Shown in pieces: positions 1 through 10,583 of a stretch of DNA of 64,000 bases. Under the pieces are notes generated by a model. The model searched no databases and was not told the DNA's origin. It saw only the letters and a program-made list of their open reading frames with translations. The stretch is from NCBI GenBank assembly GCA_031308135.1, contig JAHLJT010000631.1, positions 177,202,667 to 177,266,666 of the forward strand, in the 5' to 3' direction. Positions within the stretch are counted from its first letter, which is position 1. Each line of letters begins with the position of its first letter. The position numbers and the translations under genes are program-made. The stretch comes from Acheta domesticus (taxonomy: Eukaryota; Arthropoda; Insecta; Orthoptera; Gryllidae).

Positions 1-289
1 CCATTTACTTTAGGATTACAATAAATGTAATTGTGACTACATGAGTTCTTACTATTGATGGTTCTGTACTCGTTGCGTCATATTCTTCGCTAGTTTATGC
101 GTTTTGCATATTCATTACAGAGTCAGTGAAATATTTTTTCAGTTCAAACATACACTTTCTTAGGTGTTTATAAGTAATTTCACAGTGAAAAATTATTTTA
201 GTCAAAACGAGTCATGGAATTTTATTATAGGGTTCCGTATAACAAAGGCTGTCATTCGCTTGCCAAGCACGAGAAAAGGGCAAGACGAG

Positions 290-480
290 ATGAAACCGCC
301 GGTGGTGACGTCACGATTCATTGCAGAGGTCTCCTATATAGGTGGCCATGGCAGTGCCCGCGCCGGGATGGGTGGGGTGGGGGGAGAAGGGACTTCGCCG
401 GCCTCCTGGCACTCCCGCGCTCCACGACGATCAGAGCGAGCGGTGGAAGAAGTGACTTGCAGAATGAGCTCGTGCTACAT
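290..480 (+). promoter_or_regulatory. GC-rich promoter-like patch with CRE and TATA-like motif
   Basis: A GC-rich island in AT-rich DNA contains the palindromic CRE/ATF site TGACGTCA at 306-313. A TATA-like TATATAGG follows at 335-342, a spacing compatible with an RNA polymerase II core promoter. I see no convincing downstream exon: the overlapping reading frames up to 544 have no family resemblance and end in T-rich DNA. It could be the promoter of a non-coding exon, or a fragment of an LTR or other mobile element. This is inference from motifs only. Confidence 0.3.
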
Positions 481-544
481 TACAGTCCCTGTCGTACACT
501 TGCATTCTCTTAGGTTTTATTTTTTTATAATTTCACTATTCTAG

Positions 545-870
545 ACGCTACCGGTACACACACCGATCCGTTTTATGTTGCATTGATTAAGAATAGTCTA
601 CGTATTATATTGTAATCATTATAGGCGAACCACTGAGCTTTCAATGTCCATAACACAATCTTTATAAAATTTAATATGACAAAGAATATTGCGTCTTGAT
701 TATTTTTTGATGTTTAGCCCAATTTTCCGCCGCAGATTCTCCAAGATCATTCCGAACCATGTTTTCTACAAATGGTTGCTTTCCTAAAAGATACCACACT
801 AGTTCCAATGAGTAGCAATAGGCAAGTGTGAAAGAAAATCATTATAGGGCCTACCTATTTAGTCGAAACT
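545..870. other. AT-rich DNA, nothing recognised
   Basis: I see no protein-like frame, RNA gene or clear repeat between the promoter-like patch and the first family R copy. Confidence 0.4.
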
Positions 871-1365
871 GCATGTTGTAAGATTTCTATGCACCTGCAC
901 CATTCATTTAAACGTCATTTGCACTATTCAACAACAAAATTTAATAAAAAAAATTTGAAACCATGTGCGAGGGCTTCATGTAAAGTATCCCCCAAAATTA
1001 AAATATCGGTTTCAAATTCCAGAGGCCACGACAAGCCAGAACAATTAGGAAATATCATTTTGGGAGAAAATCGGCTAAATGTTTAGACGCTAGCGTTAAC
1101 CGCAGACGGACGGACAGACGGACGTTTTGCCGTCGATCGATTTTTCGGTATCAAGAACCAACAAAAAGGGATTCTGGCTACACCACATGTTAGAGGAATG
1201 TTTTTTTTTTTCTTATTTAGCAATTGGATTCATCTACTTTGTCGTTACCAGGGCCCGCCAACAAGAGTTTTCTTGCGAAAATTCGCCGTTTTCTGGCGCA
1301 CGATTACATCATTTTCTATTCTTAAGAAGTTCCTTCTTAAGGGCGAGGAGTAAAACGGGAGAAAT
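870..1365 (+). repeat. Family R dispersed repeat, copy 1 (3' half)
   Basis: This is a partial copy of the dispersed family that recurs near 7.6, 40.3, 43.1, 44.5, 49, 56 and 58.5 kb. Shared landmarks in order are: a stretch around 'gggcttcatgtaaagtacccc'; 'gagaaaatcggct'; 'gacgctagcgtt'; a GGAC-rich tract at about 1104-1123; 'ttttcggtatcaag'; 'gattctggctacaccac'; 'gttagagga'; and a block ending near 'gcacgattacatca'. It has no coding capacity. The copy is diverged and 5'-truncated. Confidence 0.75.
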
Positions 1366-2172
1366 GGTAGACTCGTGAATTTTAATAGCAGAAGCTAATC
1401 GTAAGCTCCTTGAGTATAATTAACTACTTTTATATGGTAATTTGTAGGTGAACTGTCACTTCACTTTCTCTACCTGCGGAGTTGCCACTGGTCCTGTACC
1501 ATTACTGCCCTTTAACGTAACGTGTTTGACCTAAAAGAAACTTTTGGGGTTAAAAATGGGTTTTAGTTCAAAAAATTTTGCCTGTATAAGAAAATTGAAG
1601 AGTCATGCTGTTATATATTAATAACTACCTTGTTATAATGTGTAATGTTTTTTGCGTGAAATAACAATTCAATAGGTTTTACTTATACCGAGTAATGTAC
1701 CTATTATAGAACTAGTGGTGCTACAACAGCACGTACTTTCCCGTATTAGAGGAAACCGCTACGTAGTATTGAAATATTGCACTTTATGCGCTACTAACAT
1801 CTTAGCTATTTGAAAACGTCCAACTCAACCAAGAAGCGTACAACTCACTATTTCCACCGCAGTGTTATCAGAACTATGTGAATTCTACAACTGTATTTGT
1901 AAAACTGTTTGGAAAAAGAAGCCTGATACAATATAGAAATGCATTCCATGGGGCCATCATTAGAGAAGAGTATTTTAAAACCATGCAACAAATACTCTAC
2001 TCCCTACAAATGATACAGCATTTGGTGCGAAAACTAAATATTTTCATACAAATATCAACATAAATTAGACAATTATACTCCTTTTCATTCAGCTCCATCA
2101 GGTCACAACAATCATACGTAAGTCACAGATATTCGCAAGCGCAAAGTGAATTCCATTGTTGCAGACCCTGCA
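1366..2172. other. AT-rich DNA with one family R terminal fragment
   Basis: At about 1703-1750 there is an isolated copy of the family R 5' end: 'agtggtgctaca', a short spacer, then 'tactttcccgtattag'. The rest is AT-rich with no recognised feature. Confidence 0.5.
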
Positions 2173-2184
2173 TTGTCGCTATCC
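2173..2184. repeat. LINE target-site duplication, left copy
   Basis: The 12-mer ttgtcgctatcc here is repeated exactly at 6854-6865, at the two ends of the minus-strand LINE. The T17 run that starts at 2185 is the element's poly(A) tail seen on the other strand. Confidence 0.8.
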
Positions 2185-2401
2185 TTTTTTTTTTTTTTTT
2201 TGAATTTATTTCTACCTGTTCGACATATTTGTCTTTCAGGGGTTTGGACATTACAAACAAATAACTGGCGATTGATACTCACTGGAACCTGTAGTAGAAT
2301 TATTAACAATTAAATTTTTGAAAAGGTTATGCTATGAAAAAAAAAAGAAGTTTGTAAAAAAGATTTTTGAATAGAAGGATAATATGTTGTAAATGTAGTA
2401 A

Positions 2402-5108
2402 TTATGGTGGATGAAATATATCTTTAGGAATTTTTGATAGTATACGTCGAGGAAAATGATATGTTTGACCTAAATTGAAAGTGCGGGTCTGTTGTAAGTC
2501 ATCTATGGAGTTGAAAAATTTAAGGCTTTGTGAACGAATTAGGGAGTTGATAGTGTCAATTTTCAGTTCATTATGGAGTTGAGAGTTGGGAAAATACCAG
2601 GGTGCGTGAAATATTTTCCTGACGAATTTATTTTGGAGAATTTGTAATTTATTAATATGGGTTTTGGCAGCATTGGACCAGATGGGGCAAGCATAAGTAA
2701 GGGTAGGACGAATAATTGTGGTATATATTAATTTTGCTGAGTGAATGTTTATAGGTGATTTATAATTAATGAGGGAGTGTAATTTATAAATTTTAGTGTT
2801 AGTTTTATGCATAATGTTTTTAATATGGGCATTCCATTTAAGTTTAGTGTCTAAGAGGAGTCCAAGATATTTAATAGGTGTGTTGGGTGATATCCAGGTA
2901 TAGCTTGATCAAGAATTAATATTTCTGCAGGGATGATTGGTTTACAGAGTGTGAAGATTTTAGCTTGACATTTATTCATGTTAATTTTAATCTGCCATTT
3001 AGAAGTCCAATTTGTATAAAGCAGAAGGTCGGATTGTAGTCTATTTTTGGCAGTTGTTAAATTTTTATGACTAATGAAGAATGCAGTATCATCAGCAAAA
3101 AGGGCTAATTCTGAGTACGTAAAGTTGGGAATGTCAGAGAGATAGATGTTAAAAAGAAGAGGAGATAGACAGGACCCTTGGGGCACGCCCGCGCCAATTG
3201 AAAATAGTTGAGAAAAAGAGAATTAATTTTGACACGAAAAGTGCGATTAGAAAGAAAATTTGAATTATTTTGAACAAATAAGTAGGAATTCCAATTTGGA
3301 ATAATTTATAAATAAGACCATGATGCCAAATTTTGTCGAATGCTTTTTCGATGTCCAGTATAATACAATAGTATGCTGTTTTAGGTGAAAGGAGTTTTCA
3401 ATATGTTCTGTTAGTCTTAAAAGTTGATGAGTAGTTGCATGCTGATGAGTGAAGCCAAATTGAGTGGGAGGAATAATTTTGTTAATTGTAGTGAAGTGTA
3501 ATAATCTGTGATGTATAAGGGTTTCAAATATCTTGGAAAGAGAGGAAAGTAAACTAATAGGTCGGTAGTTCGATGGGTTTCTAGGATCTTTTGTGGTTTA
3601 CAAAAGGGAAGTACGATTGCTGTTTTCCAGGTAGTTGGAAAGTAATTAAATCTCAATGCGGAATTTAGAATAGAAGTAAAAGCAGCAATTGATCTTTTAA
3701 CCAAGTGACTTGAGTGTTTGATTATTGATAGTATCCAATCCTGGAGATTTGCGAGTTTTTAGTGTTTTAATAATTGAATGAATTTCAGAAGGGGAAATAT
3801 AATCATATTTTTTGGGAACATTAAAATTTGGAAGAGAGAGAAAATTGCTAACAAGATTGTAAAAGTGAATATTAGTAGTTGAATTAGGAGTAAACGTATT
3901 TTGGAAATGAAGACCTAGTAATTGAGTTTTGTCATAGTCATTTATTGCTGTAGTGGAATGTTGTCTTAAGGATTGGAATAGATGTTTTTTCTTTACAGAT
4001 TCTTTAAGAGTTGACCAGAGCTTTTTTGATTGGGGATGAATTTGTTTAATAAAGTTTTTGTATTCATTGAATTTATGTTGTTCCAGTTTAGATTTTATAA
4101 TCCTAGATATTTTGTTTAGTTTAGTTTTAATATCTTTACGCCTGGTTTGTTGCCAGAATCGTCTTAGGGAGTGCTTAGTTTTAATAAGGTTAATAATAGG
4201 TAAAGGTAGAGGTTTATAATTTACGAAATTAGTTTTTGGTATATATTTAGAACTTATGTGTAAATTATGATTTATTGCATCCGTGAAATAAGTGATGTAC
4301 GAGTCTATGTCATGAGTTGATAATATATTTGTGGGGAATTGAATGCTGTTTTCAATATTTAATGTAAATTTATTCCAATTTACTTTTTGGAATATAGGAG
4401 AAGAGTTAGAATAGGTGATATGAGAGTTGAAATAAATGTTTATAATAACTGGATAATGATCTGAATCAAGCTCAGGTAATACGTTTTGAGTAATTGGAAG
4501 GTTTATGTTTTGTGTGATTAGTATATCTAAAATATCTGGGATGATATTTTCATTATATGAATAATACGTGGGTTCATTGGCATGGGGCAGGGGCATGATT
4601 TGAAGATTATGATTAGCAATAAATTTGTGTAATTTTATACCATTTGGATTATTATTAAGACTTCCCCAGATTTGATTTTTACAATTTAGATCTCCGAGCA
4701 GTATGATTTTATCTGTTGTATTGTTAAATATGCTTTTAAAATATGTCAGCGGGAAATTATACTTCGGAGGCTTATACGCAACTGTAAGGTGGTAATGGAT
4801 TTGATTGATATTGATTATTATTGTAATGAATTCGAGGGAGGGAGTGATAGGTGTATTTATAAGAAAAGATTTGAGTTTGGAAGAAATAATAATAGCTACG
4901 CCACCCGATGCTATATTTTCAATTCTGTCATATCTGTATATTTTATATCCATGTAAATAAAATTTTTCATTGGGGATGAGATGCGTTTCGGTGATACATG
5001 CTATTTGGATGTTGTGGGAATAAGAAAATGTTCAAATAATTGATGTTGCCTTTTAATTCCATTGGCATTCCAATTGAGCAGTGTTATGCTGTTAGTTTTC
5101 TTAGACAT
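2402..5108 (-). pseudogene. LINE ORF2: endonuclease plus reverse transcriptase, frameshifted
   Basis: The likely start is the ATG whose complement is at 5106-5108, followed by SKKTN and LLNWNANGI, the usual ORF2 beginning. The endonuclease/exonuclease/phosphatase fold follows in conceptual translation: ETHL, YDRIE, SGGVAI, LGDLNC, and DSDHYPV near 4470. The reverse transcriptase has the fingers region near 3730 (KSPGLDTINN), PQGSCLSPLLFNIYL near 3185 and the catalytic ALFADDTAFF box near 3100. A C-terminal piece with RPTLTYACPIW is typical of Jockey/CR1-group ORF2. The frame breaks at least four times, near 5030, 3700, 3400-3190 and 2850. The active-site FADD itself survives. Family assignment is from motif recognition only. 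Confidence 0.87.
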
Positions 5109-5201
5109 TTTGTTTGTTCAGAAGTGATTCTATGATTTGTTGAATTTGTGGTATTAGTGAAGATATAACTTGCGTAACTATTGTAATTAATTGTGAGATA
5201 T

Positions 5202-6460
5202 TTAATGAAGAAGTGTTAATGTTATTAATATTTTGAGAATTGCGAGCTGTGTTGGAATATGTATTTGACCAGGCATTAGGTGGTTTCTGAAGTGGGGTAA
5301 GTCTGTGTTGTGGAATGTGAAGGTTTTAGGCTGTGTATTTGTATTTTCCAAATTATGTATGGTCTCTTGTGAAGTATTATTGAATTTAGAAGTTTTGTTG
5401 TTAAGTGCTTGTTTAAAAAAAGGGCATCCTCTATAATTAGCAGTGTGATTCTGGTTACAGTTAACACAAATCGGAAGTGAATTTTGAGGTTTGTTGCAAA
5501 GAGAATAGTGGTGATTCTGATTACATTTGACACATCTGGGAGTTAAACGACAGTTTGCCTGTGAGTGATCAAATCGTTGACAGTTTTTACATTGTATGGG
5601 TGAAGAACGTTGAGTTCTTGGTTGAATATTCACTAAGCAATGAAATAAGGTTTTCAGGTGTAGAATTTCTTTACCTTCTTTGGAGTTTTGTAGGTCTAAA
5701 GCACACGTTTGAAGAGGTTTTCTGGATTTGTCGTAAAGTCTTCTAACACTGATTATGGGATATTGTAACCTAAATAGTTCATTATAAATGTCTATTTCTG
5801 AAATTGAAGAAGGAATGTTTTTAAGCATCACAGGGAAACACTTTTTTGATGGATCTTGATATGTATAAAATTGAATGTTGTTTGATTCACTAAATTTGCG
5901 AAAGTTCCTAAAGTCGTCAATAGATGTGAACTGTATTTTTATTTCATTTTTGCGAGACTTAGTGGTGTATTCATGTTGCACAATTTTTGATATATCTTGT
6001 ATTAATAGCTGGTAATTTTTCCAATCACTGTAAACGGTGGAATTTTCACTTCAGAGTTAGAGAGTTCGTTATCAGGATCGGCAGTTTCATTCAAGATGTC
6101 GTATCTGGAGTATGTTGGAATTGAATAGGTTGGTTTACATTGTTTTTGACGTTTGGCTGAATTTGCTTCTTGAAGAGGAGGTTGATTATTTGTATTACCT
6201 AAAGTGTGTGTAAAGATTGTGGAAGATTGGTTATTAGGTGGCATTTCTTCTAATCCGGGAGCAGCTTGAAGAACATTGATGGTAGTAGATGATGTTGATT
6301 GCTGAGAAGAATTTTGAGGTTGATGTATCACATCTTGAGGCAATGACTTTTGACGTTTGGCTGAATTTGTTTCTTGTAGAGGAGGCTGGCTTCTATTTGC
6401 ATTATACGAAATGTCTGTGTAAATGAAGGGAGGCTGGTTGTCCGTTTGCATTTCTATCAA
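5202..6460 (-). pseudogene. LINE ORF1: gag-like RNA-binding protein with three zinc knuckles, frameshifted
   Basis: Two overlapping pieces make up ORF1. The N-terminal 152 codons (6460-6002) are Gln/Asn/Pro/Ser-rich and contain an internal duplication around 'LQE(T/A)NSAKRQK'. They end PPFTVIGKI then a stop. The next frame (from about 6000) continues LLIQDISKI, so a small indel near 6000 split one gene. The second piece (to 5202) carries the domain that precedes the knuckles in Jockey-type ORF1 proteins and three CCHC-like knuckles: CKNCQRFDHSQANC, CVKCNQNHHYSLC and CVNCNQNHTANYRGC. Such proteins coat LINE RNA. The C-terminal 30 or so residues look out of frame. Confidence 0.83.
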
Positions 6461-6853
6461 TCCGAGAGTAGCTTGAGCTACATTGACAGCATTCGATGTT
6501 GATTGAAGAGAAGCATTTGTGACTGATATATTATATCTTTTGATAACAATTTTTGAGATGTAATATTTTCAGGTAAGTTTGAATTATTATTCTGCATTAT
6601 TTGCAGGTCTTGATGGAACATATAATTTCAATGCCCAATACAGTCTCCCCGGAGGGGAAACTGTGAAACACGTACAGAGTGTGTTACAGCTGGATTTATT
6701 TATGTCTGCAATTGATTTGAACAAATTTATGATAAATGTCAGTTTTTCTTACCAGTGGCAGGCTGGTTCGCTAATATTTTGTAAATATATTGATTCTCCG
6801 AGCGAAAACAGTCCGATTACTTGGCACGGCCCTCTGGAAGTCCTGCAGCAAAC

Positions 6854-6865
6854 TTGTCGCTATCC
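6854..6865. repeat. LINE target-site duplication, right copy
   Basis: Exact copy of the 12-mer at 2173-2184. It marks the 5' end of the LINE at 6853. Confidence 0.8.
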
Positions 6866-7054
6866 TGAGAGCTATTATTTTTTTTTTTTTTTTACTTTTT
6901 TTATTTCAAATGTTTCAAAATAAACAATTTCTAAAATATTAATGTGTAAATGTATAACAAAAGCTCGAATGTCAGAAATGAACAAAGAAATAATATACAA
7001 AATTGCAAATTCTAATTTACGATGCATCCAGCTGTCTGAAGCGCAGTAAGTTTA

Positions 7055-7190
7055 CAGCGGGCTATTATGTTTGTCACAAAATTATAGAAAAACTACTCAT
7101 CTTTTGAAAAAATTAAGCATGATCTTAATTTGAAGATGTAGTTTTGATAAATACATTTAATTGAGAAAAAATGTATTTTTAAAATTGTAG
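7055..7190 (+). repeat. Family R fragment upstream of an insertion
   Basis: It begins with a 20-base stretch (around 'gcgggctattatgtttgt') that recurs at about 7598-7617. It then reads like the interior of family R ('ttgaaaaaatt...', 'aaaattgtagttgt'). The repeat restarts downstream, so 7195-7590 looks like a different sequence lying between two family R pieces. Confidence 0.5.
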
Positions 7191-7194
7191 TTGT

Positions 7195-7596
7195 GGCGAG
7201 CCACTATTACTCCACACCGAAGGTTAGCGGCTTGCAATCGGCAAGCATAACATCTCGGCGATACAACCTCCAAAAAGTGCTGCTGCATGCAAACAAGGGC
7301 CAATATATACGGGCCCACGGTGCCAGGAGACGCAGACGGGACCATGCGGAGCAGACCGGACCATGCGAACAGACGGGACCATGTGGGTCACAGGCTAGTC
7401 CCATGCGAGTGACAGGCAAGTCAGAGGCGTACGTGAGAACTGTGAACGACCTGCACCAGTACACCAAGAACGCTCTTCCATGATGACACGTTCGCAAAGC
7501 TCCGCCGCCGCCGCCGCCGCTGCTGTAGTCTTCGCCCCTCCTGGACCACGGAGTGATGGAAATTGTAAGAAAACGACGAAAACGAAGCGCAGTCAA
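7195..7596 (+). other. GC-rich insert between family R pieces, unrecognised
   Basis: It differs in composition from its AT-rich flanks and contains a (GCC)n run at 7501-7520. Reading frames are open for 96-129 codons on both strands but show no family resemblance. The short tandem 'accatgcg' motifs around 7340-7385 explain their repetitive look. It may be a captured genomic segment or a processed exon. No function is assigned. Confidence 0.3.
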
Positions 7597-7597
7597 A

Positions 7598-8480
7598 TCC
7601 AGCGGGCTATTATGTTTGTTAGGAAATTATCAGGCATTTCAACGAACATGAAACATTTCGTTGAAATCAGGCATTTCAACGAACATGAAACCTGCACCAT
7701 TCTCTTAAGCTTCCTTTATGCTATCTCAGGTCCCAATTTAATCAAAAAACGTTGTGCGGTTTTTAAGAAAAAATGTTTTTAATCAAATAAAAAATTGTCT
7801 ATGTTTGACACAATTTTTCGAAAAAAATACTAAAGTTTTTGAAAAATTGAACATTATCTTATTTGAAGATCTGTTTTTTATGAACACATTTCTTTGTGAA
7901 CAAAAATTGTATCTTCATAATTGTAGTTGTAGAAAGATGCCGAAAAAAGTTTGAATTTTTTCAATTTTTGAAAAATCAGAGTTTTCAACAATCATAAGAC
8001 CTACGCCATTCTGTTAAATGACCTTCAGACTATCCAAAAACAAAATTTATTCAAAATTGTCGGCGCCATGTATTTGAAAATTTTGAAAATGTGCCAGGGG
8101 CTTCATGTTAAGTACCCTCCAAAATTAAAATATCGATTTTAAATTCAAGGTCCACGGGTATATTTAGCTCTATCGGGGAATCTCGGAGTTTTGGAGAAAA
8201 TCGGCTCAACGGTTTAATAGCCCGCTATCGTTGTTCACAGATAGACGGACGGACGTTTTGCTTTCAATTGTTTTTTTGGTATCAAGGATCCACAAAATAG
8301 GGATTCTGGCTGCACCACGTGTTAGGAGATTTTTTCTTAATTTAGCAATTGAATTTATCCACTTTTTTCGTTACCAGGGCCCTGTAATAGGAGTTTTTCT
8401 GCCGAAAATCCGCCGTGTTTTCGCGCAGCATTACATAACTTCCCGTATAGTATACGGGAAAGTAAAAAGTGATGTAATGC
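7598..8480 (+). repeat. Family R dispersed repeat, copy 2
   Basis: It contains the same ordered landmarks as other copies: 'gaagatgccgaaaaaa', 'ccaggggcttcatgt', 'gagaaaatcggct', a short GGAC tract near 8243-8256, 'ggtatcaagga', 'ctggctgcaccacgtgtta', and 'gcattacataactt'. It ends in the palindromic terminus cccgtatagtatacggg, then aaagtaa. It is non-coding. A minus-strand fragment of the same family follows at about 8590-8780. Confidence 0.75.
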
Positions 8481-8589
8481 TTTGGCGAAAAGTTCCATTT
8501 TTTGGCAGAAAACTTTTTTTTATGTGTCTTTGATAGCACGGAGTGGATTTGGATTGCTCCTGTGTGTAGTAAAATACTTTCTTTAATAC

Positions 8590-8780
8590 ATAGTGTAGAC
8601 AGAAACCGGGCTAATATCGCAAAATTGACTTTTGTCCGTCAGCACCTCTGCCCGACTGTGAACAACACTATCGTTTAAGCCACTCATAGGATTTTTCTCT
8701 AAATGAACATTCCCTGATCGATTTGGCCCGAATATTATTCCATATATACGTATGTATACAGGAAAGTAAAAATCACTTGA
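8590..8780 (-). repeat. Family R fragment, reverse orientation
   Basis: The segment with 'gtccgtcagcacc', 'gactgtgaacaac' and 'ccctgatcgattt' is the reverse complement of the centre of family R. It ends 'tatgtatacaggaaagtaaaa', like the family terminus. It lies about 100 bp from copy 2 in the opposite orientation. Confidence 0.55.
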
Positions 8781-8789
8781 ACACTTCAC

Positions 8790-9506
8790 TATAATACATT
8801 GTTAATAGAACTATGTACCGTTGTATAAAATATCTTATGCCTAGGGTTAGTCCCTTGAGACCCAGGTCCATGGGACCATTATCTGTCTCTCCGGCTTTTT
8901 CAGCGTTCATGAAGGACGGTGTACGAGGCTTCTGGGGGCTATTCAACGGTCCAAAAACAAAGGTCACGAAGGAACAACTTCCATGGGTTTGCGTCTCTAT
9001 GTGTACAATGCAATCACAATCGAAATGGATCAACTTCCAACGTTACAGAATATCACAATGTTTTACGATAATGGTTATGGAGGAGGCACAGTTACTAATC
9101 AAAATGTTAGCGCGCGCATAGTTTTTCTGAGGTGTTCACGTATGAAAAGACATAAGTCCCCTTACGAGTCGGAATTTTCCATGAACCGTGTTAAAAAACA
9201 ACAGAAAGGTACCTAAGTGTAGTGTTATAATAAAGTATAGAAGCTAAGCAGCTCCTTTAACCTCCGCACACCCACCAGAATGTTTAGTACGCTGTACTAC
9301 AGTAGATGCCAACAAATAAGCATGCCAAATTTCCAAACTCTGGGAATTATTGCTCGATTTGTTTCATTTGACTAAATTTTCATCAGGCCGCCTGTTCTAA
9401 GCGGAGCAAATCTTTACGCCGGTGCGCCATGCTTATTTGCTTCTCAAAACTCCCACACAGTTTGTTGAAGAAAACAGTGTTACCTCATTGACCCTCACTT
9501 AGTACC
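8790..9506. other. Unique-looking DNA, nothing recognised
   Basis: Several 60-100 codon frames overlap on both strands (8773-9216) without any recognisable family or splice context. I do not call them genes. Confidence 0.4.
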
Positions 9507-9510
9507 TTAG

Positions 9511-10579
9511 CCCTTTCCCGCCCGTATTTCAGTACTGCATATCCCCAGAAAGTACCCTATTAATTGAGGAAAATGAAAGAAAAATGCAGTGGTTAACAAA
9601 AAATGCCTACCCATTAGCCCAGAATTACTATCTGGTAACGGCAACGACGCTGGGGCATCGTTTCAATGTCTGTTCAATAATTTGCGAATTTTATTTCTTC
9701 AATAGACGTAGACGTACTAAAAGAATCATATAAGCAACTTTTATCATTTCTGAATGCGAGATGTCGCTTTAGCCCCGCCAGAGGTCTCTTACGGCTCCTA
9801 TGCGCGCACGAACGCGACAACAATGCGGCGACAACAAGGTGCGGATTCGATGGTGTGACGGTTAGCGTGCCGGACTGTCATACCCAAGTTCGCTCGGGTT
9901 CAAACCCGATCGAAGCCGTGGATTTTTAAGGGCGAAAAAATCCTTCGTACGCCTTCCGCGGAGGGGAAGTAAAGCCGGCTGGCCCATGTTAGTAGATTTA
10001 CTTGCATGTAAAAGATCCTCAAGCCTAAATGACGCCTCTGAGCTAAATTCAAATCGCCTGTTTCGTCGCCCGAGATAATACCTTCTTTCTCCGCTAGGTG
10101 AAAGGAGCGTAGCGAAATTTGCGTGGTCAGACGGAAGAGCGGGCCTGATGGCCCGAGTCTCTCCACGTAAAATAAGGCATTAACTAAACTAAACTAAACT
10201 AAACAATGGACGAGCGTTATGCGAAAAAAATAATTATGTACACTAACGGGTTAAAATAGAAATGTAAGCATATGGAAATGAAATTTAAAGATAATAAGAA
10301 AACATATCAATGAATGCATGCTAGTTTTCCACTTCTACATTTTATCTTGGTGATACTGCAAAAAACCTCCTACCCGGGAAAGAGGTAAGTCACATTTTTT
10401 GCATTCCCAAGTGCACTCCACTGTCTGATGTTGTTTTCTTCTCTAAAGAGCTGCAGTATTCACCGCCGATATACTATTGTAGAACACGACGGAAAATGTC
10501 GGCGGGCGCTTTCGTGCGCTATGGGCCGGTAGGGGAAGTTCCTCGTCTGCCGCTTTCGGGCGCTTAGGGCGGGAAAGGG
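9511..10579. mobile_element. piggyBac-like non-autonomous DNA element with TTAG flanks
   Basis: The left end ccctttcccgccc (9511-9523) is matched exactly by its inverse gggcgggaaaggg at the right end (10567-10579). Both ends are flanked directly by TTAG (9507-9510 and 10580-10583). Termini starting with CCC next to a TTAA-like tetranucleotide are typical of piggyBac elements; the TTAG in place of TTAA is a variation. No transposase ORF is visible. A tRNA-derived SINE sits inside at about 9851-10204, so the SINE is the younger insertion. Confidence 0.6.
9851..10204 (+). mobile_element. tRNA-derived SINE
   Basis: The head has RNA polymerase III promoter boxes: A box tagcgtgccgg at about 9863-9873 and B box ggttcaaacc at 9897-9906, spaced as in a tRNA gene. 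An unrelated body of about 250 bp follows, with a tail of four or five tandem 'aaact' units ending at about 10204. The 88-codon minus-strand frame over the body is an accident of the repeat. The tRNA-like head does not continue into an acceptor stem, so it is not a tRNA gene. Confidence 0.72.
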
Positions 10580-10583
10580 TTAG

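Larger units (their letters stand above)
2185..6853 (-). mobile_element. Jockey-like non-LTR retrotransposon (LINE), broken
   Basis: A near-full-length element of about 4.7 kb on the minus strand. Its 3' poly(A) is the T17 run at 2185-2201. Both ends are flanked by the same 12-bp sequence (2173-2184 and 6854-6865), as expected after target-primed reverse transcription. From 5' to 3' on the element it has a 5' UTR (about 6853-6461), ORF1 (gag-like, zinc knuckles), then ORF2 with an endonuclease and a reverse transcriptase. Both ORFs carry frameshifts or stops, so this copy cannot move by itself. The full-length structure and exact TSD suggest moderate age. A second, truncated relative lies at 18.4-19.1 kb. 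Confidence 0.88.

Noticed and set aside
9851..9925. tRNA gene
   Set aside because: Good A and B boxes but no acceptor-stem pairing, and the body and tandem tail show it is a SINE.
9900..10166. 88-codon minus-strand ORF
   Set aside because: Lies wholly in the SINE body.
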